Shown here piece by piece: positions 34,252 through 42,069 of a DNA stretch of 64,000 nucleotides. The position numbers and the translations under genes are program-made. How positions within the stretch are numbered: the stretch's first letter is position 1; every line of letters begins with the position of its first letter. The DNA comes from Bin87 sp965222895 (GTDB lineage: Bacteria > Chloroflexota > Dehalococcoidia > Lucifugimonadales > UBA3495): contig CBDCVB010000001.1 of assembly GCA_965222895.1 (NCBI GenBank), positions 124,001-188,000 of the forward strand, in the 5' to 3' direction. Under the pieces are notes generated by a model, which ran no database searches, had not been told where the DNA came from, and saw only the letters and a program-made list of their open reading frames with translations.

Positions 34252-37095
34252 TTAGTTGGGTAACGGGACTACTACGCAGGGTTCCACGTCAAGGCCGGGG
34301 ACGCGCGCCATGGGGTTGATGTCTTCGGACATTTGCAGTTCTATGGCCAGCTGGCCGAACAGGGTAGTGGTGGCGACGAGGCCGGCGGGGATGCGGGCGT
34401 CGAGGGCAGCGACGCCGGTGAGGAGGTGGCGCGGGGTTTCCACGGCAACCGGGTCGCCATCGGCGATGCCCCACTGGGCGGCGTTGTCCGGGTTGAGCTG
34501 TACGAGTTCGTCGCGGATGATGCGATTGAGGCCGTCAGAATTGAGGCCGTCAGGTTCAATGGTCATATCGCGGTCGCGTTGCAGCAGTACGCGGCCGGGG
34601 GCGTACAACGCCGGGCGATGGGCATCGGTGGGCGGGTCGACGATGTGGAAGTAGGGCGAGCCGGGTTCCGCTGTGCCGCCGGGGAAGCCATCGCGGTACA
34701 GGGCTGGGGAGGACGGACTGCCGGCGCTGGCGCACGGCCACTGGATGCCGCGTTCTTCGCGGGTGGTGTAGAGGAGCTGCGTCGGACGTGGAGCATCGAC
34801 GCCGGTTTTCATCACCAGGGTGGATTCGGCGGCCAGGCGGGCGTAGCTGACACCGCCGTAGTTGACGGTGATAGCAGCGATCTCATCCATTACCGCCGAT
34901 GGGTCGGAGTAGTCGATGCCGGGAATGTTGAGGCGTTGGGCAAGTTGGGTCAGTACCCAGCCTTCGGGCATGGCGTCGTTGTTCCTGACGGTTACTGACG
35001 GGCGCACGCGCTGGATGCGACGCTCGAGATTAGTAAAGGTGCCGTCTTTTTCGGCGAAGGTGGATCGGGGCAGCACCACATCGGCGATTTGTGCTGTCGG
35101 GGTCAGAAAAGACTCGGCGACGACGAGGAAATCGAGGCGTTCGAGCGTGTCAATACCGTGTCCGAAGGCGCCGTTGGCGAAGTTGTTGCTGTCGCCGATG
35201 AGGAACATGGTCTGGATGGTTCCGTCGGCGGCGGCTTGCAGCATTGACGCGGCGCCCCGGCTGGTTTGGGATGGCAGGGTGATGCCCCAAGCGGCTTCCA
35301 CTGCGGCGCGATGGGCGTCGTCGTGGAGCGGGCCGCCGCCGGGCAGGCGGTGGGGAATGCAGCCGACGTCGGTGGCCCCCTGTCCGTTGGCTCCCTGGCA
35401 CATGGGGAATATGCCGCCGTTGGCGTTGCCGATGTTGTGGGTCAGGAGGGCGAGGTCGGCCAACGCGACCACGCAATCCGGCGCGATGGCGTCGGAAACG
35501 TTGTCGAGGCCGTAGACGATGGCGGCTTCGCTGGCGCTGGCGAACAGGTGGGCGGCGCGGACGACGTCATCCGGAGGGACGCCAGTGGCGGCGATGGCTG
35601 CATCGTCGATGCGTTCGAGCTCGTAAGCGAGGGTGTCGTGACCTTCCGCGTGCTGGGCGAGCCATTCGGAGTCCGTGAGTCCTTCGTCGATGATAGTTTT
35701 CAAGATGGCGCCGATGAGCACCAGCTCGGAGCCCGGGATTGGGCGCAACCAGAGATCGGCGTAGCGGGTCAACTCCACTTCTCTGACGTCGATGACGATG
35801 AGCGGCGTACCGGCCTGGGCGGCCTGTTTGATGGGCACGCCGACGACGTTGTGGCTTTCGGTAAGGTTGGTGTTGAAGACGAGGATGCAGCCGGCCTTTG
35901 CCAGGTCCCAGATGGAGTTGGAGGCGCCGGGGTATCCGAGTACGTCTTCCAGCCCGCTGACCAGCGTGGGCTGGGTGTTGCCGGAGTGGTCAACGTTGTT
36001 GGTGTTCATACCGAGGCGAGCGAATTTCTGGGCGAGGTAAAGCTCTTCGTTGGTGCTGTCGGCAGCGGCGATGAGGCCGAAACCGGCGCCGTTCTGGTGG
36101 GGCCGCAACTTGGCGGCGACAAGGTTGAGGGCTTCATCCCAGGTGGCAGGTTCCAGCTGACCGTTGCGGCGAATCAGGGGGCGGCGCAGCCGCTGGCCGC
36201 TGGTGAGATGGCTGAGTCCGAACTTGCCCTTGTAGCAAGCCTGGCCGTGATTGGCCGGTGAGTTGAATTCGGGCACGGCGCGGATGACCCGGCCCTGCTC
36301 ATTTTGCTCCAGGTTAATCTGGCAGCCGACGGGGCAATGGGTACAGATGGTGCGCTCTACGCTGGCCGGTTTCTCCCACTTGTTGTCCCGCTCGGTGAGG
36401 GCGCCTACCGGGCAGACGTCGATGCAGGCGCCGCAAAACTCGCAGCCCGATTCCAGCAGAGAGGTGCCGAAGGAGGTGCCGACCAGCGCGTTCCCGGAGC
36501 GCTCGGTGAAGCAAATGGCATTATCGCCGCGCACCTCTTCGCAGACGCGAACGCAGCGGCCACAGGTGATGCAAAGGTTGAGGTCGCGATCATAGAACGG
36601 GTCTTGCACCTCGAGGGGAATATCCCGATACACGTAGGTCATCGGAGATTCCAGCTCCATGCCGAGGTACCGGACGGTGTCCTTGAATTCGCAGCGTTCG
36701 TTTTTGGGGCACGTTACGCAGCGATCGTTGACGGACACGTGGCGCAGGCAAACGTCGGATGGGCCGCAAATGTCAACGCGGTGGCAGGTGAGGCAGCCGT
36801 TGGGATGTTCCGCGATCAGCATCTCCATGACGGAGCGGCGGAGTTCGGTAACGTCTGGGGTGTCGCTCCAGATGGTCATGCCGTCGGCTACGGGGAGAGT
36901 GCAGGCTGCTGGGAAGCCGCGGCCACCCTCAACGGCGACCACGCACATCCGGCAGGCTCCGAAAGGCTTCATGCCCGAGTGGTAACAGAGGTAGGGGACG
37001 TAGACGCCGGACTCGATGGCCGCTTCCAGCACCATCTTGCCTGGTTGGGTTCTAATCTCGACGCCGTCGATCGAGATGATGATGTCGTCAGGCAT
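34252..37095 (-). CDS. NuoG/formate-dehydrogenase-alpha-like iron-sulfur molybdopterin-fold subunit
   Basis: A 947-residue modular subunit. Residues 1-80 are a [2Fe-2S] ferredoxin domain (C-x10-C-x2-C). Next is the NuoG-type His-Cys cluster region with extra Cys motifs, then two [4Fe-4S] sites (C-I-T-C-G-R-C-x3-C and C-E-F-C-G-A-C-x3-C-P). A molybdopterin-oxidoreductase domain starts at about 243 with C-T-H-C-P-V-G-C for another [4Fe-4S] cluster. The metal-ligand loop of formate dehydrogenases (Cys/Sec-His) is replaced by N-N-V-D-H-S-G-N-T-Q-P-T, with no Cys and no TGA. So it probably has no Mo-formate activity, or only a changed one. With the NuoF- and NuoE-like genes it forms a soluble NADH-oxidising module. 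GGAG precedes the ATG. Confidence 0.88.
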   Translation of the reverse strand: MPDDIIISIDGVEIRTQPGKMVLEAAIESGVYVPYLCYHSGMKPFGACRMCVVAVEGGRGFPAACTLPVADGMTIWSDTPDVTELRRSVMEMLIAEHPNGCLTCHRVDICGPSDVCLRHVSVNDRCVTCPKNERCEFKDTVRYLGMELESPMTYVYRDIPLEVQDPFYDRDLNLCITCGRCVRVCEEVRGDNAICFTERSGNALVGTSFGTSLLESGCEFCGACIDVCPVGALTERDNKWEKPASVERTICTHCPVGCQINLEQNEQGRVIRAVPEFNSPANHGQACYKGKFGLSHLTSGQRLRRPLIRRNGQLEPATWDEALNLVAAKLRPHQNGAGFGLIAAADSTNEELYLAQKFARLGMNTNNVDHSGNTQPTLVSGLEDVLGYPGASNSIWDLAKAGCILVFNTNLTESHNVVGVPIKQAAQAGTPLIVIDVREVELTRYADLWLRPIPGSELVLIGAILKTIIDEGLTDSEWLAQHAEGHDTLAYELERIDDAAIAATGVPPDDVVRAAHLFASASEAAIVYGLDNVSDAIAPDCVVALADLALLTHNIGNANGGIFPMCQGANGQGATDVGCIPHRLPGGGPLHDDAHRAAVEAAWGITLPSQTSRGAASMLQAAADGTIQTMFLIGDSNNFANGAFGHGIDTLERLDFLVVAESFLTPTAQIADVVLPRSTFAEKDGTFTNLERRIQRVRPSVTVRNNDAMPEGWVLTQLAQRLNIPGIDYSDPSAVMDEIAAITVNYGGVSYARLAAESTLVMKTGVDAPRPTQLLYTTREERGIQWPCASAGSPSSPALYRDGFPGGTAEPGSPYFHIVDPPTDAHRPALYAPGRVLLQRDRDMTIEPDGLNSDGLNRIIRDELVQLNPDNAAQWGIADGDPVAVETPRHLLTGVAALDARIPAGLVATTTLFGQLAIELQMSEDINPMARVPGLDVEPCVVVPLPN

Positions 37096-37162
37096 ATCGG
37101 CTCCTAAGGCCAGTGTACAAAGTCTATTTTACCGGAGACGGAGTTCCGGTTGCTTATTACAA

Positions 37163-37909
37163 TCAACCGGAAGCAAACGGAACTATTCGCAGTTTGGTGT
37201 TAAGTGCTCTTCGCCATTGGTCGAAATCGTACCACCCACATCCCACACAGCCGGTTGGGTCTGTTGGGTCTTCCGGTACCCATTGTGCATTGCCCTCGTA
37301 GAAAAAAATGATTCCAAATGGAGTTCCTCTCTGGCCAGTGTCTACGCAGTGTTCGCAGGCTCTGCTCTTGAGTAAATTGTGGCTCACGCTGCCGTTGGAT
37401 GCCTTGAGGACTTGGAACTTCTGCTGTATTTCCTCGTCCGTCATCTCTGAATAATTGACCTGCCCTGCGCGTGTCTCTGGATTCCAGCGGGTCATCGGAA
37501 GTTTGTGATCTATCGTAATCTCTGACGGTTGCCGGTTTGTCAGCTCTACTATGTCGCGTTGTCCCAGTACTCTGAGGAATCGTCCGATTTGATTCTGGGG
37601 GATAGCTGTGGCTGGTATAGCAGGCTTCAATTCGCCAGTCCATCGGTCTTGGCGAGTGGTGCGTTGACACACTGCGCAATGGTGTGTTCGGCTCTCCAGC
37701 ACCATTCCAGCGCGTGAACCGGTGCCTCGCTGTAGTCCCTGTATCCCGGAGCCACCGGCTATCTGGGAGGTCCCGACATGGCTATATTCGCACTCTCGGC
37801 AGTGCCACTCCTGATCCCTGAGCACTGAATACACCAAGTGTATTTTCGTACCTTCCTTGAAGGAGGACTCAAAGAAGGAGGACTCAAATTCGCGGGTTGC
37901 GTCTGTCAT
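37163..37909 (-). CDS. HNH restriction endonuclease (probable type II)
   Basis: A 248-residue protein rich in Cys pairs. H-C-R-E-C, H-C-A-V-C, and C-E-H-C with G-C-V-G-C suggest two zinc ribbons. Between them I-T-I-D-H-K-L-P-M-T-R followed by S-H-N-L-L-K-S-R-A-C is an HNH-type nuclease core (His-Asn-His arrangement). It directly follows the DNA methyltransferase gene with a four-base ATGA overlap, the usual form of a type II restriction-modification pair. The recognition site cannot be read from sequence. Base composition is AT-richer than the nuo genes on both sides. Confidence 0.8.
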   Translation of the reverse strand: MTDATREFESSFFESSFKEGTKIHLVYSVLRDQEWHCRECEYSHVGTSQIAGGSGIQGLQRGTGSRAGMVLESRTHHCAVCQRTTRQDRWTGELKPAIPATAIPQNQIGRFLRVLGQRDIVELTNRQPSEITIDHKLPMTRWNPETRAGQVNYSEMTDEEIQQKFQVLKASNGSVSHNLLKSRACEHCVDTGQRGTPFGIIFFYEGNAQWVPEDPTDPTGCVGCGWYDFDQWRRALNTKLRIVPFASG

Positions 37910-38925
37910 AAGAAGCTTATGTTTTGCAGGATTCTTCCAGCAGCCGCGTCGAAATGCTCTGGATCGTTCTCATATGCCAAGACGTGTCTGCGAGAATTGG
38001 CTGCGGCAATTACGGTTGTGGCACTGCCGGCGAATGGGTCCAGTACGAAGCCGCCCTCGTCGCTGAACATGGATATAAATCTGGTTATCAAGTCAAGAGG
38101 TTTTTGAGTTGAATGGATGCGCTCCTGGGGAGAAGGCGACTTGCATTCGAATACGTTGTGAACCGTTTTCCCATGGAATTTCGTTCTTGGGCGTTTCCCG
38201 ATGACGATGGCTTCCCAGGCATTGATAGGCTTGTACTTGTGGTTGAACGGGACAGGATTGGTTTTGTGCCATACCATGGTCCCTACGGCCGAAAGTTTGT
38301 GCCCATTGAGGATATCGCAATATTCTCCGATCTGAGCTTGGGCGCAGAATATTACTATCCACCCGCGTATCTTGGGGATGATGGTACTGGTCCATTCAGC
38401 GGGTTTCGGGAATTCTTCATCCCACTGTCCGAAATGCCCTTTGGGCATTATGAAGTCAGAGCCGTTGGTCCGTAGGCGTCGCGGCACTTGGGTTTCGCAC
38501 ACGTAGGATTTGCTGATGCTATACGGAGGGTCGGTTAGGAGGAGATCTACAGAGAGGTCCCGCAATTCTGATGAGCCAGTTATTCCATCTCCGAAGCAGA
38601 AATCGTAAAATGGCCCTTGAATTGGCTCTCGTGTGTCTTCAACTGCTTTGGTCTGTTGTAGTGCCTGTTCCAGCTTCCGAGTTATTTCATCCGTGTCGCC
38701 GTCTTCCAGGGAGACATGCCCTGCGTCGGCTCGGATGTGTCCGAGACTCGTTGTGCGCCCGTTTCTCTTCAGCATTAGCTCCACTAAATGAACACCGTTT
38801 TCGTCTGTATTGATCAGCGCGTGGCTGATGTGCTTGCGGTCTTCACGGAAAGCATCTGATATCCACCTGTTGACTGTTGCTCTGATTTGCAGAGTCTGGT
38901 CTGCTGGAACTTTGGTCGACGGCAT
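37906..38925 (-). CDS. DNA methyltransferase, DPPY-type (beta-class order)
   Basis: A 339-residue SAM-dependent N6-adenine or N4-cytosine methyltransferase. The catalytic L-L-L-T-D-P-P-Y-S-I is near residues 128-137 and the SAM-binding D-P-F-A-G-S-A-T-T near 295-303. The catalytic motif before the SAM motif is the beta-class order. S-T-Q-K-P just before is the usual helix. The first 120 residues are a variable region with no clear domain. The start at 38925 has GGAGGG 5 bases upstream, preferred to an upstream in-frame start. It pairs with the overlapping HNH nuclease as the protecting modification enzyme. The pair interrupts the nuoG-nuoF order. Confidence 0.9.
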   Translation of the reverse strand: MPSTKVPADQTLQIRATVNRWISDAFREDRKHISHALINTDENGVHLVELMLKRNGRTTSLGHIRADAGHVSLEDGDTDEITRKLEQALQQTKAVEDTREPIQGPFYDFCFGDGITGSSELRDLSVDLLLTDPPYSISKSYVCETQVPRRLRTNGSDFIMPKGHFGQWDEEFPKPAEWTSTIIPKIRGWIVIFCAQAQIGEYCDILNGHKLSAVGTMVWHKTNPVPFNHKYKPINAWEAIVIGKRPRTKFHGKTVHNVFECKSPSPQERIHSTQKPLDLITRFISMFSDEGGFVLDPFAGSATTVIAAANSRRHVLAYENDPEHFDAAAGRILQNISFL

Positions 38926-39036
38926 GGAGCCCTCCAATGTGGTTATTCTGATGGTTCCGTTCACCGGAATTTGTAAACAATCTCTAATTCGCGAAGCGCC
39001 CACCGGAAGTGGAGGAGGTGGTCAGACGAAGCGGGA

Positions 39037-40812
39037 TTAGCGACGGGTCAGGCGAGGGGAGAAGACCTGCTCAGGGCAGTTTCCGGTGTGTCGCTTTTCG
39101 CGGATGTGGGCTTCAAACTCGTCGCCGAAATAGCGCAGGGCGGAGGATACCGGGTTGAAACCGAGCTGGCCGTGCCCGCAGAGCGAGCCGGCCTGCATAT
39201 TCTCGCCGATGCTGCGCATGAGCGTCAGGTCTTCCTCGGTACCTTGCAGGTTACTGATTCGTTCCAGAATTTCCAGCAGGTGGCTCATACCCATGCGGCA
39301 GGGGAAGCATTTTCCGCAGGATTCGTACTGACAGAAGGCGATGAGGTTGCGGGTGAGGTCGACGGCGCAGGTGTCCTCGTCGGCGATGATGATGCCGCCC
39401 GAGCCGAGGATGGCGCCGGCGTTGCGAAACACGTCGAAGTCAAGGGCTAGGTCGAGGTTGGTGTCGTTGGCGGACAGGACGCCACCGAGGGGGCCGCCGG
39501 TTTGCAGCAGCTTCATCCGCTTGCCGTTGGGTACACCACCGGCCATATCGAACAGGACCTGCCGCAGGGTCATGCCAAGGGGGACTTCCACCATGCCGGG
39601 GAAGGCGATGGCGCCGGTGAGGCAGAGTATTGCCGTGCCGCTGCTGCCGTTGATGCCCCGGTCGCGGTCGGCCGGAGTGCCGATGCCAGCGAACCATGCG
39701 CCGCCGCGGGCGATGATTTCCGGCACGTAGGCCAGGGTTTTAACGTTGTTGATGTTGGAGGGCTTGCCGAATACGCCCACCTGGGCCGGGAAAGGCGGCC
39801 GGAAACGGGGCATGGAGCGTTTGCCTTCGATGGCTTCCATGAGGGCGGTTTCTTCGCCGGATACGTAGGAATCGCCAGTGAGGGCAACCTCCACATCGAA
39901 AGAGAAATCGGTGCCCAGGATGTTCTGGCCCAGCAAGCCCAGTTCATAGGCCTGCTCGATGATAGCGCGGGTGCGGTCAATGGGCTGGGAGTGGCCGTGG
40001 CGGATGAAGACGTAGCCCCGGTTGGCGCGACACGCGTAGCCGGCAATGGTGATGCCCTCGATGACGGTGGCGGGGTCGCTTTCCATGATGCCGCGGTCGT
40101 TGAACGCGCCGGGGTCGCCCTCTTCGCAGTTGCAGAGGATGTACTTGTTGGGGTCGGGATTGCCGGCGAGGAAGCCCCACTTGACGCCGGCCGGGAAGGC
40201 GGCGCCGCCCCGTCCACGGAGTCCGGAGGCGCGCACTTCGCCGAGCACTCCGTCCTCATCCATTTGGGTGAGGGCCATGTTGAGCGCGGCATAGCCGCCG
40301 TTGGCGATGTACTGGTAAATGTCGGAGGGGTCGATGTGTCCGGCGTTGCGGAGGGCGATGCGATGCTCGAGGGCGCGCATTGGGTGGTCGTCGAGGTGGG
40401 GGATACCGGCCGGGGCGTCGGAGGGGTCGCCCAGGTAGCCGAGGGCGTGTTCGATTATCGGGTTGCCTCCGCCGACGTGCTCAGTAACGATGCGCTCAGC
40501 GATTGCCGGCGTTACGCGCTGGTAGAAGATGCGGGGGCCGCCGGGAGTTTGCACGTCCAGCAGGGGTTCGGCGAAGCAGAGGCCGAGGGTTCCCACCTGG
40601 GATACGTTAGCATTCACACCCTGAGCATCCAGGGCGGCGCGCACCGCGGCGATGGTTTCAAATCCACCGGCGGCCTCGCCGGCCAATCCGGTGCCGACGC
40701 GAATCCACGGGGCATCGCCGGCCGTTAGCGCCTGCCAGCGTCGGTTGGCTTCGGCCAGGATGCTATCGAACGGGATGCTATCGAAGGCAGTAGCGGTTTC
40801 GGCGGTGGTCAT
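39037..40812 (-). CDS. NuoF-like NADH-binding flavoprotein subunit
   Basis: A 591-residue subunit of the NuoF/HoxF/FdhB type. The N-terminal 120 residues correspond to the thioredoxin-like ferredoxin domain, but only one of four ligand Cys remains (G-T-L-G-L-C), so no cluster is expected there. The core has the FMN/NADH signature G-L-R-G-R-G-G-A-A-F-P and C-N-C-E-E-G-D-P-G-A. The C-terminal [4Fe-4S] ligands are E-S-C-G-K-C-F-P-C-R and a later C-G-H. It takes electrons from NADH via FMN. It is followed downstream (minus strand) by the R-M pair and then the NuoG-like gene. NuoE lies 20 bases upstream. Codons 10-18 include a small duplication, F-D-S-I-P-F-D-S-I. Confidence 0.9.
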   Translation of the reverse strand: MTTAETATAFDSIPFDSILAEANRRWQALTAGDAPWIRVGTGLAGEAAGGFETIAAVRAALDAQGVNANVSQVGTLGLCFAEPLLDVQTPGGPRIFYQRVTPAIAERIVTEHVGGGNPIIEHALGYLGDPSDAPAGIPHLDDHPMRALEHRIALRNAGHIDPSDIYQYIANGGYAALNMALTQMDEDGVLGEVRASGLRGRGGAAFPAGVKWGFLAGNPDPNKYILCNCEEGDPGAFNDRGIMESDPATVIEGITIAGYACRANRGYVFIRHGHSQPIDRTRAIIEQAYELGLLGQNILGTDFSFDVEVALTGDSYVSGEETALMEAIEGKRSMPRFRPPFPAQVGVFGKPSNINNVKTLAYVPEIIARGGAWFAGIGTPADRDRGINGSSGTAILCLTGAIAFPGMVEVPLGMTLRQVLFDMAGGVPNGKRMKLLQTGGPLGGVLSANDTNLDLALDFDVFRNAGAILGSGGIIIADEDTCAVDLTRNLIAFCQYESCGKCFPCRMGMSHLLEILERISNLQGTEEDLTLMRSIGENMQAGSLCGHGQLGFNPVSSALRYFGDEFEAHIREKRHTGNCPEQVFSPRLTRR

Positions 40813-40832
40813 AACGTGGTGAGCCGGTGCGT

Positions 40833-41312
40833 TCAGCGGTGGGCGGCGGCGGACAGGCTGGCGACGATTTTGGCGCGGGCGGTTTCGGGGGTAATCCGTC
40901 CGGCCAGGTGGTGGTCGACGGCTATCACCGGAGCGTGTGCGCAGGCTCCCAGACAGGTGTTGTAGCGCAGGGTGGCCTTGCCATCGGGGGTGTCGCCTTC
41001 ATCAGCCAGGTTGAGGGCTTGCAGGGCAGCGGCGATGATGGCGGTGGCGCCCATGACGTGGCAGGACGGGCCCCAGCAGACTTCGATCCGATGCTCGGTG
41101 GGCGGCTCGAACCGGAAGTTGGGGTAAAAGGTGGCCACCGCCCACACGTCGTTGATGGTGGCGTCCATGCGGTCGGCTACGGATTCAACGGCCTCTTTGG
41201 GGATGTAGCCAATGGCGTCTTCAACCGCGAGCAGCGAAGACAGAACCGTTACGGTACTCTGCTGCTGGTTATTGACCGCCTGGGTGATGAGTGCGCGTGT
41301 GGCGTCGTCCAT
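40833..41312 (-). CDS. NuoE-like [2Fe-2S] thioredoxin-fold subunit
   Basis: A 159-residue subunit that binds one [2Fe-2S] cluster. The four ligands are visible as C-W-G-P-S-C (about residues 79-84) and N-T-C-L-G-A-C-A (about 120-127). The N-terminal helical part includes D-A-I-G-Y-I-P and V-W-A-V-A-T-F-Y-P-N-F, the usual NuoE helix-turn motif. It begins the minus-strand order nuoE-nuoF-(R-M)-nuoG. This forms the NADH dehydrogenase module found with complex I, with formate dehydrogenases and with hydrogenases; no membrane Nuo subunits are in the window. Confidence 0.93.
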   Translation of the reverse strand: MDDATRALITQAVNNQQQSTVTVLSSLLAVEDAIGYIPKEAVESVADRMDATINDVWAVATFYPNFRFEPPTEHRIEVCWGPSCHVMGATAIIAAALQALNLADEGDTPDGKATLRYNTCLGACAHAPVIAVDHHLAGRITPETARAKIVASLSAAAHR

Positions 41313-41475
41313 TGCGTTGCGGCACCGTAGCTTCGGCGTGGTTTAGCCGGGGGTGTCAAATGGGAGCGGGCGGTTTGTGAAATTCGTTACAAGGGGCGCG
41401 CTTGGCCGGCGGTAGTCTAGCACACCGCGACGAGGGCGGGCAACGCAGGGATGGACGTGGGCAGGCTGCGCCGGG

Positions 41476-42057
41476 TCAGCCGCCGATAATCCGGTCAACC
41501 TCCAGTGCAATATCGGGGAATGCCTGTGGTGCGACGCTGTCGCCGGAGCCGTAGCGCTGAACGGTAGAGTACCCGTCGTTGACCGGGTTGGCATAGGTTT
41601 CAACGCAGTGGTCTGGCAAATTGGCGATCCAGACTTCGGGGATGCCGGCGCGGGCGTAGGCGGCAAGCTTGGCGTTGCGGTCGTAATACAGTGAAGAGTC
41701 GGATACCTCAATGAGCAGGAGCACGTCCCCAGGGCCAGGAGGCCCGGAACGGTATAAGTCGTCGCGGCGCTGCAATACCATGATGTCCGGTTGGGGCACG
41801 CTATGGTCGTCCAATAGTAGCGGGTTCTGGACTCTGATGCGAGCCTGGCCTCGCCAGGCCAGCGGAAACACTCCTTCGGCAAGCTCGTCCACGGAAAAAG
41901 CGTGGGAGTCGCCAATTGGAGCCATAACTATCACGTCTCCATCCAGCAGCTCCACGCGGTCAGCTTCGGTGAGGATGCCGGCGTCGGCCATGGCATAGTA
42001 CTCAGCTGCGTTGAACCGGCGACGGGTTCGGGTGGCGGTCATTGTCTGCGTGCTCAT
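41476..42057 (-). CDS. Uma2-family (DUF820) nuclease-fold protein
   Basis: A 193-residue protein of the Uma2/DUF820 family, which has a PD-(D/E)xK-like restriction fold and is often mobile. Conserved elements are V-E-L-L-D-G-D-V-I-V-M, V-P-Q-P-D-I-M-V-L-Q, L-L-I-E-V-S-D-S-S-L-Y-Y-D and K-L-A-A-Y-A-R-A-G-I-P-E-V-W. The acidic D/E-V-S-D-S positions are intact. Function is not established. It lies 12 bases downstream of the DsbA-like gene and 160 bases upstream of nothing transcribed in the same direction until nuoE. Confidence 0.88.
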   Translation of the reverse strand: MSTQTMTATRTRRRFNAAEYYAMADAGILTEADRVELLDGDVIVMAPIGDSHAFSVDELAEGVFPLAWRGQARIRVQNPLLLDDHSVPQPDIMVLQRRDDLYRSGPPGPGDVLLLIEVSDSSLYYDRNAKLAAYARAGIPEVWIANLPDHCVETYANPVNDGYSTVQRYGSGDSVAPQAFPDIALEVDRIIGG

Positions 42058-42069
42058 GGCAGAAAGACC

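Noticed and set aside
34252..37095. Hidden Sec codon in the formate dehydrogenase-like protein
   Set aside because: The frame has no internal TGA, and the expected Cys/Sec position is filled by N-N-V-D-H-S-G-N-T. It is not a selenoprotein.
39502..40728. Long open frame on the plus strand opposite the NuoF-like gene (408 codons)
   Set aside because: It is the GC-rich complement of a well-supported NuoF-like gene; the protein has no motif and no ribosome site. Similar long shadows opposite otsA (44649-45974), the first CoA-transferase (48730-49827) and the thiolase-like gene (52239-53447) were rejected for the same reason.
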